Below are positions 1 to 7,599 of a stretch of 64,000 bases of DNA, piece after piece (the first letter of the stretch is position 1; the number at the start of each line of letters is the position of its first letter). Source of the DNA: CALRWV02 sp943371965 (GTDB lineage Bacteria; Bacteroidota; JABWAT01); contig CALRWV020000012.1 in assembly GCA_943371965.1 (NCBI GenBank), positions 1-64,000 on the forward strand, given 5' to 3'. Below the pieces are notes generated by a model, which was not told the origin of the DNA, searched no databases, and worked only from the letters and a program-made list of their open reading frames with translations. The translations under genes and the position numbers were made by a program.

Positions 1-1088
1 TCATCTTTTGTAATTGCAAAACTGAGTATGACAAAATTCAGTGTGATAAATACAGAAATTACTGCTGAGGCAGACTTCAGGAATTTCTGTTCATTTGTAA
101 ACCGGAACTTTTTGTTTTTATCAAAATACTGCCAGATGGCAATTCCCAATCCGTGATATAACGCCCAAATGACATAGCGTAAGGAGAACTCGTGCCACAA
201 TCCAATTGCCAGCATAGTCAGAAGAATTGAAACTGCAAAAATCCGGGAATTGGCATAAACCGGTTTAAAAACATAATCCCTGCACCAATCAGAAAGGGAA
301 ATATGCCATCTTTTCCAGAATTCATTGATATTTTTTGCAAGGAAAGGATAGTTGAAGTTTTCTTTCAATTTAAATCCGGCAATCAATGAAAATCCAATTG
401 CTATATCAGTATATCCGGAAAACTGAAAATACAGGTTTGCACCGTACCTGATGCAATCAAGATATTGAAACAGATACGGATGATCTGTATGAATTAAACC
501 AATTCTGAATGCAAACCAATCACTGACAATGAAGTTTGCGAGAAAAACAATTTTAATATAACCGTATAATATTCTTTCAAGTCCTGCAGAAATATTAACA
601 GAAGTAACTGTACCTGATTTCAGATCCCTTGAAAATTCGGGCAAACGATGAATTGGACCTGTAAAAAATGCAGGAAAAAATCCTACATAACAGACATATT
701 CCAGAAAATTTATTTCATTGATACTTTCCTTGTAAGCCTCAAATAGAAAATGAACATGTCTGACAATGAAATAGGACAATCCAACAGGATAGCCCCAGGT
801 TAAAACCGGATTACTGATATCCCCAAAAGAAGAAATCTTGAAAAGGAGAAAAATAAAAATCAGGAAAATGATAGAGGGTAAAATTATACTTTCCCTTTTC
901 AGATAAAAAATAAAATAGGTAAATGCACTCGTGAGGATAAATACCACCGCAGAATAAGGGGAATAAATAAACAGAAACCCAAGCAGAAAACTCACAGAAA
1001 TAGTTGGAATAAATTTTCTGGGGGCAAGAGAAACTGATGCCGTAAAAAGGAAAAGTGAAATGATCAGTTCTTTATCTGTAAAACTCAT
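1..1088 (-). CDS. MBOAT-family O-acyltransferase (DltB/AlgI-like), C-terminus cut by window edge
   Basis: Reading the minus strand from ATG at 1088 gives 362 open codons running off the window start. The protein is very hydrophobic with many membrane segments. It carries the MBOAT signature: FWKRWHISLSDW followed by a CRDYVFKP segment, then IGLWHEFSLRY, whose His is the expected catalytic residue. The family (DltB, AlgI, PatA) moves an acyl group across or onto an envelope acceptor, usually taking it from a carrier protein. The start overlaps the stop of the SGNH gene at 1085 by ATGA, so the two are probably translationally coupled. The carrier-protein domain encoded two genes upstream makes a DltB-like role more likely than a stand-alone sugar acetylase. 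The acceptor and acyl group are not known. Confidence 0.9.
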   Translation of the reverse strand, partial: MSFTDKELIISLFLFTASVSLAPRKFIPTISVSFLLGFLFIYSPYSAVVFILTSAFTYFIFYLKRESIILPSIIFLIFIFLLFKISSFGDISNPVLTWGYPVGLSYFIVRHVHFLFEAYKESINEINFLEYVCYVGFFPAFFTGPIHRLPEFSRDLKSGTVTSVNISAGLERILYGYIKIVFLANFIVSDWFAFRIGLIHTDHPYLFQYLDCIRYGANLYFQFSGYTDIAIGFSLIAGFKLKENFNYPFLAKNINEFWKRWHISLSDWCRDYVFKPVYANSRIFAVSILLTMLAIGLWHEFSLRYVIWALYHGLGIAIWQYFDKNKKFRFTNEQKFLKSASAVISVFITLNFVILSFAITKD

Positions 1089-1957
1089 TGTGCAACCGCC
1101 ATCAATGAATCCATTTTATTGAAAAACAATTGTGAAAAAATGGCTCTGCCCTGTTTATTGAGATGTGAGAAATCGAGATAAAGTGAGTCCGGTAATTCCC
1201 TGACAACGGTTAATCTGCGGATTCCTTTATTTCGGGATATTTGATTTGCTGTTGAATCCGATATTACGAAAATATCAGACGTGGAGAGTTTTTTACTCAA
1301 TGATTCTGAGCGGGGTAAATCCAAAAAAATAATGCCGATATTTTTCTTATTCAATAGATCGATGAATTCTTTGATTTTGACTATATTATCTTCCTCAACT
1401 TTCGAGTATTCTTCGAGAAAGTTCATTTTTGCTTCAAGATCAATACTTCGTTTTGTCAACTTATTGAATTTTTCATCATCACGGCTTGAGTTAAATCTGA
1501 AATAGGTAACTTTTCTGAATTTGAGCTTGTCGTCAAATGAAATATACCGCAGATATTCAAATTTTGTATCAGGTTTTGGGTCGAAGTTGCTGAACATCAA
1601 GTCAGTTGCAATTACAATAAAATCAGGATGATATTTCGTCAAATCCGTTATCAATGGGATGAAATCAGTTAAGTTAAATCCATCCCTAACAATCCTGAAA
1701 TAATTGAAATCACACTGCATATTTCCCTGAAGGTATGGGACGGCACATCTTGTCAGTGAATTTCCAACAATAATGACTTTTCTTTTTGACGAATCTGCCG
1801 ACATTGAAAAAGTCTGATATTGTTTTTTAATATAATCTTCAAAAGTGAAATATTTTGAGTCTGGCATATTCAAGTGAAATAGAACAGCCAGGATGATTCC
1901 AATTAACAAAGCAATCAGCCAGATTTTCAGGGAAGGCGTCATGTTTTGCGAACTCAT
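1085..1957 (-). CDS. Membrane-anchored SGNH/GDSL-like protein, DltD/AlgX-like partner of the MBOAT
   Basis: I start this at ATG 1957, which overlaps the preceding stop codon by ATGA. The longer open frame back to 2089 lies inside the upstream gene. The 290-residue product has one N-terminal membrane segment (about residues 12-28) and a presumably periplasmic domain. A nucleophile motif GNSLT has Ser at residue 67, and LDFSHLN near the C-terminus supplies the Asp262/His265 pair typical of SGNH hydrolases. Proteins of this fold beside MBOATs (DltD, AlgX, AlgJ) complete acyl transfer to the final acceptor. Sequence similarity to DltD itself is not obvious to me, so the assignment rests on catalytic motifs, topology and neighbours. 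Confidence 0.75.
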   Translation of the reverse strand: MSSQNMTPSLKIWLIALLIGIILAVLFHLNMPDSKYFTFEDYIKKQYQTFSMSADSSKRKVIIVGNSLTRCAVPYLQGNMQCDFNYFRIVRDGFNLTDFIPLITDLTKYHPDFIVIATDLMFSNFDPKPDTKFEYLRYISFDDKLKFRKVTYFRFNSSRDDEKFNKLTKRSIDLEAKMNFLEEYSKVEEDNIVKIKEFIDLLNKKNIGIIFLDLPRSESLSKKLSTSDIFVISDSTANQISRNKGIRRLTVVRELPDSLYLDFSHLNKQGRAIFSQLFFNKMDSLMAVAQ

Positions 1958-3804
1958 TTCAACTTTCCCGAAATAATAGCTGATGCATTTTCCAGACACT
2001 CGATTTTCATGACTTCTTTCATCGAAAGTTTTATTCCGAAAGATTTTTCGATTGATGAAACCAATGCCATGTGACCAAGGGAATCCCAACCCGGAGTGTT
2101 TTCAGGACTTGATGCCAACGTCAGTTTGTTTGTTGGAACTTTAAAAACTTCAGCAGCAATCTGAATCAGTTTTTCAGAATGATTTCCGGAATCAGATGAA
2201 GTGGATTTGCTCTTTTCCTTTTCAGCCAAAAGTTCTTTCACTTTGTTCAACTGAATTTTTCCGGAAGGTCCTTTCGGTAATTCAGTCAGTTCAACAATTT
2301 TATTGGGAATTTTTTCAGCTGGAAGATGTTCTCGCAGTTTTTCAAAAATCTTTTCTGTTGTCAGCGTAGATGAATTCTGAAACACAACACACGAAATTAC
2401 CTGTTCGCCCCACATCTCATCTTCAAGACCCAATGAAACGGATTCTTTTATTTCTTCGAATGAATTCAGAATTTCTGAAATTTCTTCCGGATAAATATTG
2501 ATGCCGCCCCTTATGATAACCGATTTCTTCCGACCGGTAATCCAAAAAAATCCTTCGCTGTCTTTTCTGACCAAATCACCGGTATGAAGCCAACCGCTGA
2601 TTAGAATTTCTTTGGTTGCAGATTCATTTGATATGTAACCCGACATAACATGATCACCCTTCAAACATAGCTCTCCAATTGTATCTGAAGTATTGATTTC
2701 ATTTCCGGTTTCATCAATGATTTTGGTTTCACAGTCCTGAGGTGTTCCAATTGATCCCAATCTGTAATTTTCGGGTTTGGGTCCACAGTAAAGAGAACCT
2801 GTGACAGATTCCGTAAGCCCGAAAAGGTTTGCAATTCTGACAGAATATTTGGTTTGGAAATTTGACCACAGATTGCTTTCAAGTTTTCCGGCAGCAGAAA
2901 CAATGAATTTGAATTCCGGATAATTGAAGACGGATGCTTCATCTTCGTAAAAAGGATATAAAAGCGAAAGCAAAGTTGGAACAGCAACAAAATGCGAAAC
3001 TTTGTTCAGTCGGATAATGGTAAACAGTTCTTCTGATTTGGAAATGGAAAAAGTGAATGGTCTGACAAGTGTTGATCCGTTAAAGGCACAAAGAATCGGA
3101 CCCTGAACAAATCCGTCAACGTGATGATAGGGAAGAATATTCAAAACTTTGTCAGATGGTTGATATTCAAAATAAGTTGCAAGAGTAGCCAGATGTGAAA
3201 GCAGGTTTTTTTGCGTAATCAAAACTCCTTTCGGTGCAGAAGTTGTGCCTGATGTATAAAGCACATATGCATTCCTGCCGTTGTCATCAAGAGTTGGTTC
3301 AGATGGGTTTGAAGAACCTAAACTCCCCTGAAGTGAATTGTCATTTTCCTGAGCTTTTTCTTTTCCCAGCAATTTGCCAAGCAGATTTCCTTTTTTCGGC
3401 TGATCTTTCCGGAGTCTCACCATTGGAATTTGGATTGACGCTGATTCAGAAAACTTGTCGGCTTCACAGATAATCAGTTTCGGATTGGTCTGCCCAATAA
3501 CGGTTTGAAGAAATTCCAGTTTGATTTCAGTATCAAGGATAACCGTACAGATGCCGTTGAAAAAAGCGCTCAGGAAAAGTTGCGGACAGTGGTATTCATG
3601 TGAGGTTATCAGTAAAACAGTATCACCGGAATGAATATTTTTTTCTTTGAAAAAAGTTGATGATTTCTGAATATCTTCCTTCAAGTCCTGATAGGAATAT
3701 TTCTTTGTGCCGGAAACGAAAACTTTTTGTGAAGAACTTTCACTGACGATATTTTCCCAAAACTGTCTGACGGTTTTAAACTGGCTGTTAACTGTTGGAC
3801 TCAT
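1954..3804 (-). CDS. AMP-dependent ligase fused to a C-terminal acyl carrier protein
   Basis: A 616-residue two-domain protein. Residues about 10-525 are an ANL-family adenylating domain: TSGTT at 184-188, FGLTES near 328-333, TGD at 408-410, the GRKK hinge near 424 and the LPKGPSGK motif with the catalytic Lys516. Residues about 540-616 are a carrier domain with PGWDSLGH, where Ser575 should take phosphopantetheine. It is therefore expected to activate a carboxylic acid with ATP and load it on its own carrier arm, like a DltA-DltC fusion or a minimal synthetase module. It overlaps the upstream gene by 17 nt and the downstream gene by ATGA. The substrate (amino acid, fatty or aryl acid) cannot be read from the sequence by eye. 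Confidence 0.88.
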   Translation of the reverse strand: MSPTVNSQFKTVRQFWENIVSESSSQKVFVSGTKKYSYQDLKEDIQKSSTFFKEKNIHSGDTVLLITSHEYHCPQLFLSAFFNGICTVILDTEIKLEFLQTVIGQTNPKLIICEADKFSESASIQIPMVRLRKDQPKKGNLLGKLLGKEKAQENDNSLQGSLGSSNPSEPTLDDNGRNAYVLYTSGTTSAPKGVLITQKNLLSHLATLATYFEYQPSDKVLNILPYHHVDGFVQGPILCAFNGSTLVRPFTFSISKSEELFTIIRLNKVSHFVAVPTLLSLLYPFYEDEASVFNYPEFKFIVSAAGKLESNLWSNFQTKYSVRIANLFGLTESVTGSLYCGPKPENYRLGSIGTPQDCETKIIDETGNEINTSDTIGELCLKGDHVMSGYISNESATKEILISGWLHTGDLVRKDSEGFFWITGRKKSVIIRGGINIYPEEISEILNSFEEIKESVSLGLEDEMWGEQVISCVVFQNSSTLTTEKIFEKLREHLPAEKIPNKIVELTELPKGPSGKIQLNKVKELLAEKEKSKSTSSDSGNHSEKLIQIAAEVFKVPTNKLTLASSPENTPGWDSLGHMALVSSIEKSFGIKLSMKEVMKIECLENASAIISGKLK

Positions 3805-6631
3805 ACTTTTCTTTCAATATCTTTTTTAAAATTTTTCCATTTACGCCTTTTGGCAATTCATCTGCCTGAATAAAAAGATCAGGCACGAAATTATTTCCGA
3901 GTTTCGACAGTACCTGCATCCGCAACTGATAAATAAGGTCTTCTGAAAGTGCAGATGATTTCAGCTTCACAAAAGCAATTACTTTTTCCTTTTCATTGCC
4001 GGCAGAAACTGATGTGACTGCTGCTTCAGATATATGGTCACTTTCCAGCAGAACATTTTCAATGGAATCAGGGTAAATAAGATTTCCATCTTTCAGTTTG
4101 ATGATATCACGCTGTCTGCCTTTCAGAAAAATAAATCCCTTTTCATCAATCGAAGCCAAATCGCCGGTATAAAGCCAACCATTGATCAGCATTGATTCTG
4201 TTGCACCAGTATCATTCAGATATCCGGTCATGACATTGGTGCTGAAGACTCGGAGCAGACCAACAGAATTCTGGTTAAGAACTTCACCGTTTTCATTTAC
4301 AACCTGCATAATCGAATCTGTACTTTTGCCGATTGACTCATTTGTTTCCAGTTGGTCACTGAACTCATGACCGGCACAAAGGCCGCAGGTTTCGGTAAGC
4401 CCGTAATAATTCAAAACCGGTTTTTGAAAAAGTTCTTCAAATTTAATTCTGACACTTTCTGGTAAATAAGAACCGGTACAAATTATTTGCTTCAATGATT
4501 TCAGAAATTTAGGTGATGCAATATCTGTTGATTCAGAAAGAATTCTGATCATTTCAGGTACACATCCAAAAACCGAAACTTTCCTTTTGAAAATGTCTTC
4601 CGAAATTTTCTGCGGAAATTTTTTATCCTGCATGGGAATGACAAGAACCGAAGACCCGTTTTGCAGGGAAGCCCATGCCGGATTCCGCAATCCGCTCATG
4701 GTATAACTGTCACCCAAATTCAAAATCACATCTGATGATGACCATTTGAACAGTTTTGAAAGTTCGAGGGAAGAATTGAACAGCGCCTCATGAGTGAGAA
4801 CAACAGCTTTTGATTTGGAGGTTGTGCCGGAAGTAAATAAAATACAGGCAGTGTCATCAGGTGATAAATTTTCTGAAACAAAACCGTCAGAATCATCTTC
4901 CGACTGAATCCAATTACCGAAATTGTTAGGCTCATCACCGGTATCTGATTCAGAGGAAAAAGAAACAATCTGTTTTTTGAACTTTGGAAAATCTTGCGCA
5001 GCAGCATGTGCAGGATCAATGAAAATTATGGAAGGTTGGATTCTCTCAATAATTTCAAGTTTGTCTTCAATTGAAAGTTCAGGATTTACTGGAACCAACA
5101 CACATCCTGCCAACCACGAAGCCCATGAACACAGCAGAAATTCTTCGCTGATATTTGAAAAAATCAGAACCGGGTCACCTTTCTTCAAACCTGAACTGCG
5201 GAGTTTGGAAGCAATTTTCAAAACAACTGAATTGATTTCTGAATAGGTGAATTCGCTTTCATCTTTTTCTGAACGAAGCAGAATATTTTCGGAATAAGAT
5301 TCAACGGAATCTTTCCACAAATGTGAAAAAGTGCATAAGTTTGGTTCAGGTTTCCATTGCTGATCATTGTGATAAAATTGAAGAAAATTCGATTTGTTCT
5401 TCAGTGGATAAACACGGAAAAGATCATTTTCAATTCCCCACACTATTTTATCTTTGATTGCTTCAAATTCAAGTTTCAATTTTTTTGCAATCTGATTGAT
5501 CGAATATCGGTGTTGGCTGAGATAACAGATCTTAAGTGTAAGCTCATCAAGAACAACATTGTCGATTTTATTCAGTTTCTTGTGGTAAACAGGGTGACGG
5601 TTAAGCATGTGTTCAACCGAACTGTCCCATTTCTGTGGATTGAGTTTAACAGATGAAGTTGAATAATTCAGTTCAAGCATCGGGTTGAGATAAATAAACT
5701 GTTCTTCGAAATTGGATTGATCATAACCCCACTTTACAAGTTTTTCAGGAATTTTATCTTCAGGGAAAATACAAACCAACCCGTTATAATCTTCCATTTC
5801 CGGTGTGGAAAGAAATGGAACCTGATCCGGTTTTTCAAACAATTCCGGTTCAGAAAAAATAAAATGTTTTCTATTGCTGTTTCTCAGCTTATTTCCCAGA
5901 TAATAATCCCACTCTTTTCCGTGAAGAATATCGCCGCCACGTTCAAAAAACGGATCCGGATCATTATTGGCGAGATGAACATGCGGAAACATGATAAATC
6001 CATCATCAGGCGTAATTCTCAGAAATTCGTTGATAATATTGGGTTTGCTGTAACGGTGAAGTGTATCCAACGCATAAACCAGTTTTATGCTTTTATCCGG
6101 AATCGGAAGTTTGCGGTTGATGTCGGTGAAAATAATTTCAAGATTATCAGGGCGTTTTGATTTTTCAAACCAATAGGAAAATCCCTTGTATCCCAAAACC
6201 CCTTTATTTCCTTCCCAGATGGAAATGATTTTCTGCTCGGGAAAAAGTGCGGAAAGATACAAAGCACTCCAACCGGTGCGGCACCAGGTATCCAGAATGA
6301 CATCGTTGGGTTTGAGATGCTTTTTTAAAAAGCTGATAAAAGGTTCAAAGGCGCGTGAAGATTCATTGAATGGCTGAAAAGCAGCATAAAGGTCAGCAAA
6401 TGCCTTTTGAGATTTTTCCTTTAGAAATTTTTCATAATCCGTTTTTGAAAAATTGATCTTTTGAATAAGTGGTTGATGGTCAATCTTCTCTGAATAACTG
6501 ACTGAACTTTCATTGAAAAAAACAAGATCATTAATGATAGGAAATGCGACCTGACAGGAAGAGCAGAAAAGCTGATTCCGGCTGGAAAGCACAATATTAC
6601 CCGTACAGTAAGTGCATGAAAATTGCATCAC
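3788..6631 (-). CDS. Zinc-ribbon/methyltransferase-like domain fused to an AMP-dependent ligase
   Basis: A 947-residue fusion and the first gene of the operon. The N-terminus has CxxC pairs at Cys6/9 and Cys23/26 (zinc ribbon, Trm112-like). Residues about 105-250 resemble a class I methyltransferase, but the SAM loop reads LDTWCRTGW where LDxGCGxG is usual, so it may bind SAM poorly or not at all. Residues 355-410 look like a small helical, winged-helix-like insert. From about 430 to the end is an ANL adenylating domain: LFTSGTTSKSK at 598-607, YGLTET at 743-748, TGD at 822-824, GRQRD at 838-842 and the LPKGVNGK Lys933. It has no carrier domain, so it may load the carrier of the next gene or make an acyl-CoA. 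The start could be GTG 6631 or ATG 6628; a GAGGGG sequence sits 6 nt before the GTG. Confidence 0.85.
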   Translation of the reverse strand: MMQFSCTYCTGNIVLSSRNQLFCSSCQVAFPIINDLVFFNESSVSYSEKIDHQPLIQKINFSKTDYEKFLKEKSQKAFADLYAAFQPFNESSRAFEPFISFLKKHLKPNDVILDTWCRTGWSALYLSALFPEQKIISIWEGNKGVLGYKGFSYWFEKSKRPDNLEIIFTDINRKLPIPDKSIKLVYALDTLHRYSKPNIINEFLRITPDDGFIMFPHVHLANNDPDPFFERGGDILHGKEWDYYLGNKLRNSNRKHFIFSEPELFEKPDQVPFLSTPEMEDYNGLVCIFPEDKIPEKLVKWGYDQSNFEEQFIYLNPMLELNYSTSSVKLNPQKWDSSVEHMLNRHPVYHKKLNKIDNVVLDELTLKICYLSQHRYSINQIAKKLKLEFEAIKDKIVWGIENDLFRVYPLKNKSNFLQFYHNDQQWKPEPNLCTFSHLWKDSVESYSENILLRSEKDESEFTYSEINSVVLKIASKLRSSGLKKGDPVLIFSNISEEFLLCSWASWLAGCVLVPVNPELSIEDKLEIIERIQPSIIFIDPAHAAAQDFPKFKKQIVSFSSESDTGDEPNNFGNWIQSEDDSDGFVSENLSPDDTACILFTSGTTSKSKAVVLTHEALFNSSLELSKLFKWSSSDVILNLGDSYTMSGLRNPAWASLQNGSSVLVIPMQDKKFPQKISEDIFKRKVSVFGCVPEMIRILSESTDIASPKFLKSLKQIICTGSYLPESVRIKFEELFQKPVLNYYGLTETCGLCAGHEFSDQLETNESIGKSTDSIMQVVNENGEVLNQNSVGLLRVFSTNVMTGYLNDTGATESMLINGWLYTGDLASIDEKGFIFLKGRQRDIIKLKDGNLIYPDSIENVLLESDHISEAAVTSVSAGNEKEKVIAFVKLKSSALSEDLIYQLRMQVLSKLGNNFVPDLFIQADELPKGVNGKILKKILKEKYESNS

Positions 6632-6844
6632 TGTCTACCCCTCATCTCGATGTGATTAATAACACAAGTTAAAAACTAAAACCTAAGTTTGAAAATTTTT
6701 GGAGTGAAAAGGGTGAATTGCTTATAATAATAATCCAAATGAGATTATAAACTTTAGTAAGTACGTGTTTTCCTTTTTTACACAATCTCATCTTTAGTTT
6801 AATTTGTTGTAATCAACTTCCAATCTATAATCCAAATCCTTTTC

Positions 6845-6875
6845 TTGACACCATTCAATCCTTAAACTATCTTTG
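6845..6875 (+). promoter_or_regulatory. Bacteroidetes-type promoter of fur
   Basis: A TTG at 6845-6847 (within TTCTTG) and a perfect TAnnTTTG -7 box, TATCTTTG, at 6868-6875 are separated by 20 bp, the spacing known for the Bacteroides primary sigma factor. Transcription would begin near 6881-6883, about 33 nt before the fur ATG. Confidence 0.65.
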
Positions 6876-6876
6876 A

Positions 6877-6891
6877 TTAGATTAAATCTAA
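6877..6891. promoter_or_regulatory. 15-bp palindrome (7-1-7), candidate Fur/PerR operator of fur
   Basis: TTAGATT-A-AATCTAA is a perfect 7-1-7 inverted repeat, the geometry of Fur and PerR boxes (PerR consensus TTATAATnATTATAA). It covers the predicted transcription start, immediately downstream of the -7 box, where a bound repressor would block initiation. Autoregulation by the encoded Fur-family protein is inferred from this position. Confidence 0.6.
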
Positions 6892-6914
6892 ATTAAAAAT
6901 AAGGCTCATTCAAA

Positions 6915-7364
6915 ATGAGAAACTTAGACCAGGCAACTGAGGTTCTGAAAAATCACCTGAAAGAAAAAGGATACCGTTCAACACCTGAACGTTTCAGTGT
7001 TCTGGATGAGATTTATAACAATTCCGGTCATTATAATGCAGATGAATTGTTTCTGAACATGAAGAACAAAGGTTCAAGAATCAGCAGGGCAACTGTTTAC
7101 AATACCCTTGAAATTCTGGTTGAGTGCAATCTGGTTGATGGTCACCAGTTTGGTCATAATCACATGCATTATGAACGAAGTTTCGGATTCAAACATCATG
7201 ACCACCTTGTTTGTACTTATTGCGGTGATATTTTTGAATTCAGTATTCCTGAAATTGAAATGCTGCAGGATGAAGCCTGCCGAAGAATGAATTTTACTCC
7301 TGAACGCCACACACTCGAAATTTTCGGAATGTGTGAAAAATGTTCAAAGGAAAAAAATAAATAG
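6915..7364 (+). CDS. Fur-family metal-responsive transcriptional regulator
   Basis: A 149-residue protein of normal family length. Residues 1-85 form the winged-helix domain, with SRATVYNTLEIL as the recognition helix. The metal sites are visible: the HHDH cluster at 94-97, CxxC at Cys100/103 and a second CxxC at Cys140/143, the latter two forming the structural zinc site. It lies just upstream of feoA-feoB, which argues for iron (Fur) rather than zinc or peroxide sensing. The operator geometry and the HHDH cluster do not exclude a PerR-like function. It is separated from feoA by only 7 nt, so the three genes probably form one operon. Confidence 0.9.
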   Translation: MRNLDQATEVLKNHLKEKGYRSTPERFSVLDEIYNNSGHYNADELFLNMKNKGSRISRATVYNTLEILVECNLVDGHQFGHNHMHYERSFGFKHHDHLVCTYCGDIFEFSIPEIEMLQDEACRRMNFTPERHTLEIFGMCEKCSKEKNK

Positions 7365-7371
7365 AAAGCTT

Positions 7372-7599
7372 ATGGTATCTTATAAAACAATTGATCAGCT
7401 CGGAATTGGTGAATCAGCCATCATCAAGGAATTGAATGGTGATCATCCGTCATGTCTCCGATTAATGGATTTGGGGTTTACACCCGGTCAGCAAATTACC
7501 TTGATGTCTGTTGCCCCTATGCGTGATCCGATAGCTATTGCCCTCAGAGGAACCATTATTGCCCTCAGACGGAAGGATGCTTCGTGTATAAAGGTCTGA
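7372..7599 (+). CDS. feoA: FeoA, SH3-like accessory protein of ferrous iron transport
   Basis: I choose ATG 7372 (MVSYKT...), which gives 75 residues, the usual FeoA size. The open frame extends back into fur, but those codons add only lysine-rich sequence. The conserved core LRLMDLGFTPGQQITL and the later IALRGTIIALRR strands match the FeoA domain, a small SH3-like cytoplasmic partner of FeoB. The 3' end overlaps feoB by 16 nt. Confidence 0.92.
   Translation: MVSYKTIDQLGIGESAIIKELNGDHPSCLRLMDLGFTPGQQITLMSVAPMRDPIAIALRGTIIALRRKDASCIKV

Noticed and set aside
1958..2089. 44-codon N-terminal extension of the SGNH gene
   Set aside because: It lies within the upstream ligase-carrier gene, adds no domain, and ATG 1957 has an ATGA overlap with that gene's stop.
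5717..6160. 147-codon plus-strand open frame inside the methyltransferase-ligase gene
   Set aside because: Antisense to a well-supported gene; Phe/Ile/Arg-rich composition typical of a shadow frame.
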